From Phlegmacium glaucopus (Eukaryota; Basidiomycota; Agaricomycetes; Agaricales; Cortinariaceae), in NCBI GenBank assembly GCA_015039465.1, contig MU130382.1, positions 787,824 to 851,823 of the forward strand: DNA of 64,000 bases, given 5' to 3'. Shown one piece after another: positions 33,499 through 44,345 of the stretch (position 1 is its first letter; the number at the start of each line of letters is the position of its first letter). The notes beneath the pieces are model-generated. The model made no database searches. It saw only the letters and a list, made by a program, of their open reading frames with translations, and had not been told where the DNA came from. The position numbers were made by a program, and so were the translations under genes.

Positions 33499-34257
33499 AG
33501 TTGAACTACCTGTGGACGATTGGAGTGTAAAATAAGTCAGAGACGGATGCAATTGAAGTCTGAGGCGACAGGTAGAATGCGTTTTTGCTTGCCTTGTCAC
33601 CGACTCGGAGAGAGGAGTTGAGGCCCTCACACGTGATTGTAATTGTTACGTAATACAACAGTTCACGACTTTTCTCGGGCTCAGGTTTGGCTCAGGTACG
33701 CTCAGAGTTGATGAAAAAAGGCGGTCTTCGCATTTGAGCTTCGTATTTCTCAAATGCAGCCAAAAAACTTTCAAAGCTCACAGGCCGAATGCGACGTGCG
33801 TGCCTATTCTATGCAAAGTAATTTATGAACAAAGGAATATATGGTACAACTTTACTATGTTACAAGCTTACAGCATCATAAAAAATATTCAACCAATGAG
33901 TGAGCAGTACTGATAGAGATATCCCAAAAAGTATGTTCCCAGGCATGGCAGGGCAACATTAAGTGTGCAGAATCAGCGTGCACATGGTCGGACTGCGACA
34001 ATATGTTGATGACGGTGGAGTGCATGTGGGGCTCTATGACTGGTGATATACACGACCACAGCGATAGCGGTGATAAAGGGTCACGGTTTCAAATGTTTTG
34101 ACTTGTCTCAATGGGAAGACAGAGAACATTGATTGAACATTTCATCCATACAACTTGACATGAGAGAGAATGAGTATATAAATAGCACAAGACAAGGAGG
34201 AGGTACTGTAAGACCTGGGGTAAGTATTAATTCTAATTTCTAGACACGGAGGAATTT
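33499..34257. other. Intergenic, nothing recognised
   Basis: Contains the upstream region of poly(A) polymerase and the 3' flank of the beta-helix gene. No coding content or repeats noticed. Confidence 0.4.
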
Positions 34258-35819
34258 CTATAGTCTTTGGGTATATGGACCAGACGGTTTGGTTGAAGCA
34301 AAAAGTTGACGGGCTTCTCTGCGAGAAAGAACCCATTTACGGATGATCCATGTGGCAGTGCCGCATGCAAGGAGGCCGACAATGACTCCCACTGCAATGG
34401 CTGCGCTATAGATTGAAGAACGCGAATTGTCACCACCCGTAGTAGATGAGCCGGTCGTGTTTGATGGATTGAGACCAAGTGGCCAAAAGTCGCCACCGTT
34501 GGGAGGAAGCACGCAAGTTAAGGAGTCGCCATCGCTGATATTGACAAAATCTGATGGAGTAGACATTGATGTTGTCGTGCTGGCATCAGTAATGAATGGG
34601 CCAGGACTGGGGACGGTGTCCGATTCCGAACAATTTGGTCCACGAGCACCGATAAATGACACATTGCCAAAGAAGCTGTTTCCTTGCACAGTAAAGTTTT
34701 CTGCAGAGGTGATGGCAATTCCATAGCTGAACGCGCCGGAAAATCGGTTGTTATTGACGATACCATTTCTAGAGACATTTTGCTTGTATTTGTCACCGAA
34801 CCATGTACGAGGTCCGATGGCGATACCAATTCTATTTTCACAGTCAGCACTGAGACAAGGTATTTCGAACCACAATTCAAACACACTTAATAATGGCGTG
34901 CTCAGCGTTAATTCCTTTAGAATCGTGATCAGGATTTTCGTTGGCAAAACCTCCAAAGATGGTATTATTATGGACCACTGTTCCCATATATTCACCCTTC
35001 CATGGTTCGTAGTCAACCATATTGATACCGCCAAGCAATGTTTGCTGAAATGTTGTCAATATCATTTCTCCATTCAATTTGACAAATCATACGTTCAAGA
35101 TCCATATAGTGTTGTTGTATACCTGAGTTCCAGGCGATCCAAACAGAACGATTCCACCATCGGTGGGCCCTTGGATCATGTTATTCCTAACGATACCATT
35201 CCGGCAACTGATGCTGACCCCGTCGGCCCATTGTTGGAATTTGTCCAATCCACAAGGACCAATATCATTGTTCTGTACCACGACGTTGTTGCAAGCCAGA
35301 GAACCCTCAGCAACATGTAGACAGGACCAACTTCTTGGATCGTAAGACCGAACATATTCAATAGTTTGATTTGAGTTGTTTCCTCCCATCTCAATGTTTC
35401 CACCTCCTTTGGTGGGGGATGCACCTCGACGTGTGCCATCAATCTATTAGGTACATTAAAATGGTAGGAGTGGATCCGAACGTGCACATACCTGGATATT
35501 TCGAAGTCTGATACCTGAACATGTGCTACAAGTACCATCCACCGCAGTTGTATGTCCTTGACCGTTGGATACAGGTCCAGAGACGGAAAGAATAGCTCTA
35601 TCATCGCCAGAAGGGTATCCCAGTGTGGTTATCTCTTGGTTTGGATGGGCAAAAGTAATTGGCGCCTGGATAAGGTAGGTTTTTTTGGGACAGAGGTTAA
35701 GAACATAGCCTTCCCCAGAGTTCTTCAAAAGGTTGTTCAAGCGGTCGGTAACCGTATTCGCTGGGTCTGGCGGTTCACAATTGTTATCAGCTCGGCGCGA
35801 AGATTTCAGACTGGTGTCT
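34258..35819 (-). CDS. Beta-helix (pectate-lyase-like) repeat protein with C-terminal membrane anchor
   Basis: Spliced minus-strand exons read DTSLKSSRRADNNCEPPDP, then LNNLLKNSGEGYVLNLCPKK, and a long series of parallel beta-helix rungs rich in Asn ladders (CNNVVVQNNDIG, GVSISCRNGIVRNNMIQG, GGIVLFGSPGTQVYNNTIW, GTVVHNNTIFGGF, RNGIVNNNRFSGAFSYGIAI). A Ser/Thr-rich stalk and a hydrophobic helix (IYSAAIAVGVIVGLLACGTA) precede a basic cytoplasmic tail, indicating a type I surface protein. Many N-glycosylation sequons are visible. The fold is shared by pectin lyases and related proteins; no catalytic triad could be assigned. The signal peptide exon upstream of about 35819 could not be resolved, so the 5' end is open. 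Confidence 0.75.
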
Positions 35820-36471
35820 CTGTGGCATCATGAGCGATCGGACAAAAACGGGATTACCAAGAACTGTATGCACCTCTCCAGTAAAGCATGCCGAACATGT
35901 AAGTGACGCCATTCTGCCATATTAGGAGTAAAATAGAGCGAGGTGTCCTCCTGGGCGTAAATGGGAAGAATGTTGAGAGTTAGCAATGTTGAGAGTTATG
36001 AATGATTCTTGTGCGGGACATCTATGGACTACAAGTAGTCAGTAAAAAACAGCAATCGATATCAAGCTAGATATTCAATACCTAGCCATGAGTATAAAAC
36101 TTGCCACAGAAGTCAGGACTTGGAAGTTGGAACTCTGGACAGCCTGAAATGAAATGGACTCAGACGTTGGACGCGACGTCACGGTAATTATACTTTGTCC
36201 TTGTTTGTTAATTGGCAGCAAGTTTAAAGACCAGTACAGTTAAATAGGTAGATGAAGATAGGTCTGAAAATCCGAACACCAGCGTACAGTGCTTTCTAAG
36301 CGTTGAAGAGGCCGAGCTGATTTTGTCTAGTGTTTTGGGCATTATTCGATAGTCCAAAAATGACTTCTATACTGTAAAGTGTTTGTAGGACTTACCAACA
36401 CCTTCGCTCGAACAACGTCACGGTAGCTTGAGATGTATTGGCTGAGAGGTCCAACTTGGAAAAAAGATACC
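35820..36471. other. Intergenic with the unresolved 5' end of the beta-helix gene
   Basis: Probably contains the first exon(s) and promoter of the beta-helix gene (minus strand), but no ATG joins in frame convincingly. Two GTTGAGAGTTA-like direct repeats occur near 35970-36000. Confidence 0.35.
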
Positions 36472-37343
36472 CTACTCTGGACCAACGCCCAAGCGAGAAG
36501 TTCCCCCAAGACTTTTCAGCAAATCCTCGACCCCCTTCAAACCCTCTGATTTGACCTTTTTGCTCTTTTTCTCCTTTTTCTTTGCTTTTCTGGCTCGTCG
36601 TTCTTCTGGGGTTTCATCTTTGTGTTTCGTCTTCCCCCTAGATTTCTTGGCTTTCTTTTGCGCCCGTTCTTCCCTCCTCTGCTCGATCAAATAATCTCTC
36701 ATAGGATCCTCTGGGTCGATAGATGCTCCAATGGAAGCTGATGAATCAGATTCTGCTGCAACATCTAAGAATGCGGTGCGGTGATGCAGTGAATGATGAG
36801 ATATATGGAAACCATGAGTTCAGACTTACCTTCAATCAATTGAGGTCTTGCATTGAAGCTCTGTTCTTCTGGGTCAACCCATTCGCCATCTTCGTTTTTG
36901 ACCTTAGGCTGTTTATAATTTTTGACATGGTCCACACGAAGTGTTTTTTCTAACACTCGGGCACCATTAAGGTTGTCAACAGCAAGGACCGTTGACCGTT
37001 GATCCTCATACATCAAAAAACCGAACCCTTTGGTCTTTCCGGTATCTTTATCTCGGGGCATATTCAAGTCCATTACTTCGCCATACCTGTGAAAACAATA
37101 AGAACCGAAAGTATGGATCAAGCACAGACTTACTGAGAAAATATTGTAATCACGTCGCCTTCTGTCAGATCAAAATGTAAACCTCCAACAAAGATGTAAG
37201 CGGAATCTTTGTACTCGTCGTGCCATGATGCACCGCTGATACCTAGGTCCAATTCCGCCTGGTTGATTTTGTTGATTTCCTTTACGACACTGTAGTATGT
37301 GAGGTTGTCTAAGCAGGTATATAAGAAATTGAACTGACTTCAT
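36472..37343 (-). CDS. IST3: IST3/RBMX2-like RNA-binding splicing factor
   Basis: Starts with a 5-nt first exon (37339-37343), then KEINKINQAELDLGISGASW, the RRM RNP2 motif AYIFVGGLHF and DLTEGDVITIFSQYGEV, followed by RNP1 KGFGFLMYE and NLNGARVLEKTLRVDHV. The order and the phrases are those of yeast Ist3/Snu17 and human RBMX2, a subunit of the RES complex in the activated spliceosome. The C-terminus is a long Lys/Arg/Glu-rich tail ending in a KSLGGTSRLGVGPE motif. It is divergently paired with eIF3d, with about 100 bp between start codons. Confidence 0.93.
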
Positions 37344-37447
37344 TTGCGACGGTCTGCAGGCAACAGGCCGTAGTTTCCCACGATGAGGATGTAGAACTGT
37401 AAAATTTCTTTGGAATCATCACATTCAAACAACTTTTTATTGTTAGG
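37344..37447. promoter_or_regulatory. Bidirectional promoter between IST3 and eIF3d
   Basis: Only 104 bp separate the divergent start codons (37343 and 37448). Both genes must be transcribed from this interval or from sequence overlapping the partner's 5' end. No TATA-like element stands out. Confidence 0.6.
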
Positions 37448-39546
37448 ATGCCTTCATTTTCTCTACCGCCTATCCATGACAATCCTGACGGAGGATGGGG
37501 TCCTTCATCTTCAAATATTCCTGACCAGTTCAAGTTTAAAGATATACCATATGCTCCTTACTCAAAATCCGATAAACTTGGTCGATTTGCTGACTGGAAT
37601 GATATCTCATCTGATAACCGTCAAAGTACGACTGGACTTCCATCCATTCAAAATGCTCGTGTAGGTGGGGGTCCTACAGGTCGCCGTAGAGAGGGGAATC
37701 AGGCGTTCGGAAGTGGCACTGCGAGCGCTTTTGCTTACTTCCATGTTGAAGACGAAGCATCCTTTTCACTTGTCGACAATAAGGCAGCACCTCCTCGTCG
37801 TGGCACCGGCTTTGCACGTGGGCGTGGAAATACCCGAGGAACTCCTTACAATGCAAGAGGTACCGCGAGGGGCGGCCGTGGAGGGCCTGCTTTCCGAGGA
37901 GGGCCCGGCCAACGAGGCGGGGGTCAAAGAAGAGGATGGAGAGACTGGGAAAAGGTAAGTCAATATTAACTCTTGTATCAAATTTAAAACCATTTATTTT
38001 GGAAACAGAATAGTCGTGCTAGGGAGTCTTCAGTTGTTATTTCCCCTCAATGGTCTATGTTGGAGGAGATTGAATTCCATCGTCTTGCGAAATTACGCCT
38101 TGAAGTAGATGAGCCTGAAGAATTGTACGTCTAAATTCGTAAGCTCAAACTCAATGTTTACCTTATCGATACAGGGATTCATATGGACGACTTTTCCCAT
38201 ATGATAAATCCTACGACCGTATTACCACAAAATCGGAGAAACCTTTGCAGCTGGTAGATCGCATCAAGTATAATACTACCACCTCGGACGACCCCATCAT
38301 CCAACAGGTGTGTATTTTCTAGTCTTCATAGTGATCAAGGCTAACAGCTCGATTTAGCTCGCAAGTTCAGGTGTTGCGAAAGTTTATACAACTGATGTTA
38401 TTCTCAGCGTGCTCATGTGTGCTCCGAGATCCGTCTACCCATGGGATATCGTCATCGTTCGCGAGGGTGATACCTTGTTTTTGGATAAACGCGATGGTGG
38501 CCCATTTGACACTGTCACCGTTAATGAAAATGCCGCCGACCCGCCGCAAGATCCCACACCACCTAATCCAAACAACACGAGTGAAAAAGCCGCAGTTTCG
38601 GAAACTCCATCTATAAATACAGCAACGTCGCTGTCTCTTGAGGCTACGTACATCAACCAAAATTTCGGGTTTCAGTCAGTCCTTGAGGGAAGTCCGCCGC
38701 TCCCCGTTGACTTTGCACACCCCAATCCCTTCTATGGCCCCGAGGAAACCGAGCCGCTTGCATCATGTGGATATCGTTACAGACTTTTTGATTTAGGTAT
38801 TACCGAGGATGAAGATATCAAGATATGCGTTCGGACTGAAGTTGACGCATTCTCGCCTGGGCAAGGGAACCCTCGCGAAGGGCAGGGTTTAGTTACAATT
38901 CGCGCTCTCAATGAGTTTGACCCTCGAGCTCAAGGAGCGGGAGGGGCGCCTGATTGGCGGTCAAAATTGGATTCTCAACGTGGTGCAGTTGTCGCAACGG
39001 AGATGAAGAACAACAGCTGCAAACTCGCCAAGTGGACTGTGCAAAGCGTCCTCGCAGGCGCAGAGCTCATGAAGATCGGGTAAGTCCCTGTGACCATTAT
39101 TTTTCCTTAACCCTTCCCATGCCCTTTGAGTGCAAGAATTCTCATGTTTTGATCCTCTCCTTTGGTTTGTGCATGTCTTGAATATTGATGTTTTTCTTTT
39201 GATGTAGGTATATTTCGCGTGGGAACCCTCGTGATAATACTCGACATGTCATTTTGAGCACTGCCTCTATGCGTCCCACCGACTTTGCCGCCCAGCTCAA
39301 TGTTTCCTTGGCAAACGGTTGGGGTATCGTTCGAACTGTCACTGACATGTGCATGAAGATGCCAGAGGGCAAATATGTATTAGTGAAGGATCCCAACAAG
39401 GTAGGCATCTTGGCTATATGGTTCATAGTCTATTTTCATATTGATGAATATTTTTGCAGCCGGTAATTCGTCTGTACGCTGTCCCTATCGCAACCTTCAC
39501 AGGTGATGATGACGAGGTGCTCGGTGAGTTGTCAGAAGAAGAGTAG
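37448..39546 (+). CDS. EIF3D: Eukaryotic translation initiation factor 3 subunit D
   Basis: Multi-exon gene (first exon 37448-37954, second from 38009) ending TAG at 39544-39546. Characteristic eIF3d/Moe1 segments are [37 protein letters not shown], an Arg/Gly-rich box (about residues 110-165), [72 protein letters not shown] and [21 protein letters not shown]. The acidic C-terminus ends in GELSEEE. eIF3d is the cap-binding, mRNA-channel subunit of eIF3 in the cytosol. Confidence 0.96.
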
Positions 39547-39722
39547 GTTAGGTGGTGAAAGTAAGAGGGATCGCACGCTGCCTTCATTCAAAGAGATATG
39601 TAATTGAGCATTACGGATCGTATACTCTGTGAACCTATCTGTCCAGTTGCTCAGGTCTGGGAGATAAGGAGAGTTTCTACAGCTGCCTCAATGTTTGGAC
39701 TATATAATCGATATTAGTCCTA

Positions 39723-40992
39723 TTATCTGTGTTGTTTTTTTTGGGGTACAGACCTTCTTTGAAGCGCTCCAACAACTACCTCTCGATCCAGAGAGGGAAA
39801 CATGCTGGTTAGGTGGGTAATCTCCGTGTCAGTGGGGACACGAAGTCCAGCATTAGCGCGATCTACTCTCCCAGTCAATTCATCGACCCATTCACGCATG
39901 ACAGATGATCGTGGGCTTTCAGGATTAGAGTTGTCGTTAATTCTCGACGTCGCTCCTGGCCTTGGTGATCTTGCTGTAGTAATGACTTCTTCATTGTGCG
40001 GTGATGCCTCCGTAGTTCCGGCATTCCTTGTTTCATCCGGAAGTGCGCGATTCGTTCGGCGAGGTGCACGTAGCGAACCAATGAGAGGCAATATGAAGCG
40101 TGCCGAAAATCGAACGATACAAGGTGGCAGGCGGTATGTATTGAGGCCTGCTATGTCAGAGCGATAGATTTGCCCAGTTATTATCCCGATAATAGCAACG
40201 GCTGCTGACCCAGGTAGACGGCTCAGTGCCAGCTACACGCCGTTTTTAAGCAACACAAATTGTTATTGATTTGAGCACGTAGAGGACAAACCTGAAGCGC
40301 AAGAAGGTAGTTCATACTTTTGTTGTTCAATGGGAGTCCGAAAATACGGAAATTATATACTGCAGGCACGATCCTGGAGTATTGATATAGGACGCTGAAG
40401 ATTAGTGCCGACGGGCCCACCGAAATGTGATTCAATCCAGCTCGGTGGAAGAGTATTAGGGAAATGAATTCTAGTAGGGTCGCCACAAACATCGAAACAA
40501 AGGCGAATGACTACAGAAACCGGTGAATCCTAAATTGAGAATAACAAAGATGAACGCTCACTGCATATTTTAGGCTCCCAAACTGACGTTCAATTTGCAC
40601 CCCAACGTTGTACAATAGTAGTTCTGCAACGAACAAGTCACTTGAATTTAGGAAAGCTAAGTGGTGAGTGAATAGACGCCAATACTATATTGAACATATT
40701 CAAACGGGTGCCGTTTCGCAGTAAAAGGTTGAATGACTTTACTTGGTGATGTCGTGATATGTGGGGCACAAACTATTGGACAGAGAGGTCAGAAATTAAT
40801 AGAATTCAGGAGGGAAAGAGGCGTGACCAACTTGTAAATGAAAATAATGTTTGACATCAAAAATACCAGCAAATATCGAGGTCAAAGCGCAAGCTACAAC
40901 CAGGCCTAGAAACAATAGTGTTAGAGCCCTTTGACCAGCCGTATTAAACGTTAACGCGGACCCTTGGTGACTGAAGCATTTTCAAAGGACAT
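39723..40992 (-). CDS. DSC2: Dsc2/UBAC2-like rhomboid pseudoprotease with C-terminal CUE/UBA domain
   Basis: Starts at 40992 (MSFENASVTKG) and splices over a 60-bp intron into LVVACALTSIFAGIFDVKHYFHLQ. Exons then show several membrane segments (SMFVATLLEFISLILFHRAG; GPSALIFSVLYQYSRIVPAVYNF; GSAAVAIIGIITGQIYR). No catalytic Ser/His rhomboid motif is seen. The C-terminal 60 residues (EITHLTSMFPSLDREVVVGALQRR) form a CUE/UBA helix bundle for ubiquitin binding. Dsc2 is part of the Golgi/ER Dsc E3 ligase complex that processes SREBP in fungi; the human counterpart is UBAC2. It converges with eIF3d, with 176 bp between stops. Confidence 0.88.
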
Positions 40993-43294
40993 GGCCGATC
41001 CTGTGAACCTTAATCGCCTATTCCGAAGTCCTAGATTGGAGGGTTACTTGAAACGAACCCCTCAGTATTGTAGCACCCTCAAAATCTGTTTTGACAATGT
41101 GGAACAGTGCGGGTTCAAGCCAAGTGTTGCTAATGCCCAAGTTCGCCGTTGAGCGCGTACAATAAATAATTACATAATTATCGTCGCTGAGTGCTAATAC
41201 ACCATTGGTTCTTCCCACGAAAAACATTGAACTGCACAATTTCAAGGCTTGCAATTTCCGGTCACCCCCTTCTTGAAGGCTGAGTTGGCCTATCTTGCAC
41301 TTGTTGTCGAATGTGTTCAAATACGCACCTTTCATGGGATGGCCCTGCTTAATTCATCAATTTCGCCTCGATAAATGACTGGATATATCTTGGAGGCTTG
41401 GAGCTCATTGTTTACCCTCCAAGCGAGGAAATGCGAAGTCAATTGAACTTAATTCATATCCTTTCTACTTGGACTTTCAATGTAAAACCCCTTAATAGAA
41501 ACCCTGGAGTCAATCCATGATTTCTACGAGGGCTAAGTTTGCATGGCTACCCTGAACGGTATTCTGCCGTGGACGATTCCCATACGTGACTTCGATATTG
41601 TGCGGCATAGAATGTAGGCCACAGTCGCGAAATTACTCGACTTATGGCGTGATTCTTCAGGAAGACTTTGCTTAGGATCTGCGCAATCGTTGAAATGAGG
41701 GGTTGGGGTCTCGACTGAATTGGAACTTTTTTTAGATTTATCCTTAGACTCGTTGTTTTGGCTTGACGCGAGATGTCGATGAATATCGATGCTTACGATA
41801 TCGCACGACTGCTTGTTATCCTGCATCAAATGTAAATTGTTAGAGGCTCGTGCAGTTGGGGTAGGTGCCCGTTGCAAATAGTCCCGTTATTTTATCACCG
41901 GCTCAACGATTTTCTTTTTGCCACGACCCCTTGTTGCGGTATGGCATCTCTGTTTTGTTGCTGAATTGCGCAGATATTCTCGGCCGTTTATCTACCCAAG
42001 TTGGTCTCACGTCTTAAGCCTGAGATCCTCAAACAACTACCCTGGTCAGTTGAAGCATTTACGTATACATGTTATTATCTAGACTCGGTGTCCCTGCAAA
42101 CAGCATTCTGGATTCTCATACATCACCGTCATGTTTTGCGACTCATCCTTTAACGCTCTAGAAGCAGAAGAAGAACAACATTGATATTTTCCAGACAAGC
42201 CTGAGTGAGTTGCACTCTAGACTCTATAAGCAGTTATGCATTTATGGTTCGAAAGTCTTCAATTTAGTAAGTGGCATTCAACGGATAGTTAAAGACCAGG
42301 TGTTCATCAGATGTTTATGTCGACGACTGCATGCGATCATGACTGCTTGTTTTAACAAGCTCGTAAAAAATACAAATTATCACGCGTATGGGAGTATATA
42401 CCCTGAACAGCTACTCACTGAGTTCTTGCGCAGCTTTGACATTGTGAGAGATTTTAGCGGATTACTATCCATGCTATTTCCGGGTCTAATATGGCAGACA
42501 GTTTCGAAACCTGCAGAAGCGGGTGGATGAAACACAGTGCTGTGTCATGGACATGCCCGAGATAATGGGCTCGAGACTTGAGGCACAGGCTGTCGAGAGA
42601 AGAGGCAAGGTACCATGTCTATAGTTACCACCGTGACGAGAACTTCGAGAAGCAAGATCGGCGGAAAATACGCCGTATCGTGGCACAGTAGTTCTCAGTT
42701 ATTCATCCCTATGTGTGGTGTTGGTTAGTCATTTCTCACTGGCAAGGTTACGCAAAAAGGAAGCAGAGGACAAAACTGCTTAGTAGCATCTTAGCCGTTG
42801 TAAAGTGGACTACAGCAGTGAAGTTCTATTCAGTACTATTAATGCTCCCGACAAATTCAAGTTAAATTTACCTCTTCGTAGAGCAAGATTATGAAGGGTG
42901 AAGTACGTTGGGAGTACACAGCATTATCATGTATGCAACATGTATATCGTTATGGGACAGAAATTAGAATTGATGCCTATCTTATTAACGCGGCTTTGGC
43001 CTCAGTACTATTCTAGCCGAATCGCTCGTAGTTTGTGCCGGAAGAACCTCGACCGAATCTTCTAGATTTTGCGTAAGTCTCCGAGCTTCGAGCTCCAAGT
43101 TCATCATGCTAGTAACTTGAAGCAGAGCGGACTGTAACTTAACTGGTCAAGGATAAATATTACTACCTATTATTTATGAAAATTTAGATAAATAAGTAAT
43201 TCTGGTGTTTATTTATGTCATAGCTGGATCGTCACGACACGACTCTTCTTGACAGCCATTCCAATTGTTATCCCTCCTTTACCCCTGCGACCAT
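40993..43294. other. Intergenic 2.3 kb, nothing recognised
   Basis: Contains only short open frames without ATG context or known similarity (for example 41533-41877 on the minus strand and 42210-42530 on the plus strand, both beginning at TTG). It probably includes the Dsc2 promoter. No repeats stood out. Confidence 0.35.
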
Positions 43295-44345
43295 ATGGCT
43301 TCGCCCGAACCATTAACGGATATACTGTTTCCAACGTGTTCTTCGGAAAGCAATTCACCAAATCTGTCCATGGTAACCACACGGGCAACAATTCTTGATG
43401 TATGTTACTCAGTGTACGGAGAGGGTACCGTATCGACAGACGCTATGGACAATTTCTATGAAACAAGTGCTAGTAAGTCTTCTGCCAACCTCGAAAGAAT
43501 CGGCAACCATAGCTCACCCCATTCAAGTGTGAGCAGTTATCATCCTGATCCACGCCTAAATCCAAATCGCTGACATGTCATTTCAAGTTACGAGAATCCT
43601 TTCATCACAGCTACTTCACGGTCTGTCATAAGTGACATCCACAGACTATCCCGCCAACTCAGTTCAATTGATGTTCCGAGACCGCTTGCGATGATATGTA
43701 CTCTTTTTCGTCTACGTCCCCCAAATCTTGGTCAGAACTCCAGCGATGCACTCTTTACGGCCTTGCGCGTCTGGACTGATGTCGAAGATATTTGTGAGAG
43801 TGAATTTTTTGGTGAGTTGCAAAACAAAGTGGCTAAGCAGATAGATGCTTTATACTTATGATCTTGAGAAAACAGATGGACATCGCAAAGCTATCGTCGA
43901 ACACACACTTAACATCCTGCTCCTGCCAGGAATTCATTGCGAAAGTGCAATATCACATCGCGCTCGTGCTTCCACCGATGCGTCACTAAATTTACACAGT
44001 TCTCCAATGATGGCTTTCAATCCTCATTTTTTCACAACTCCATCCTTACCGATCCCCGGCACTTCGTTATCGTTTCCTTCTCCGCTGCATCTCCAACTCC
44101 GGATAATAACACGACTTTCTTTCAATGAGCAAGGCCTCGTTACATATCACCGTGATATTTGGGACGTGAAAGACCTCGTGGGTCTACTCCCTGGCATGAC
44201 ATTGGCACAATGGCTTGGTACCAGGATCGCCGCAGTCGGCTTGTCGTATCTTTCGAAGTTTTTGCCAAACAAAGATGACCCAAAATGTTCCCGAGATTCT
44301 GCACGCCGTTCTCTCGAAGTTGCAGATTTAGAGCACGGAGCATGA
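43295..44345 (+). CDS. Conserved basidiomycete protein, probable NTF2-like fold
   Basis: Reads MASPEPLTDILFPTCSS, ATILDVCYSVYGEG, YENPFITATSRSVISDIHRL, then after an in-phase intron (donor at about 43811) DGHRKAIVEHTLNILLLPG, HLQLRIITRLSFNEQGLVTYHRDIWDVKDLVGLLPGMTL and ends at TGA 44343. The strand/helix order and the RDIWDVKDL-type segment resemble fungal NTF2-like (SigF-like) proteins, which form a cone-shaped ligand or dimerisation fold. Function is unknown. The first intron donor at 43473 and the expected acceptor do not keep phase with the YENPF frame, so the exon 1/2 joint is uncertain or carries a small indel. Confidence 0.65.

Noticed and set aside
41533..41877. Minus-strand ORF of 114 codons
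   Set aside because: Begins at a TTG, low-complexity Ser/Lys content, no recognisable domain, no splice partners.
42210..42530. Plus-strand ORF of 106 codons
   Set aside because: Begins at TTG and resembles no known protein; no supporting neighbours.
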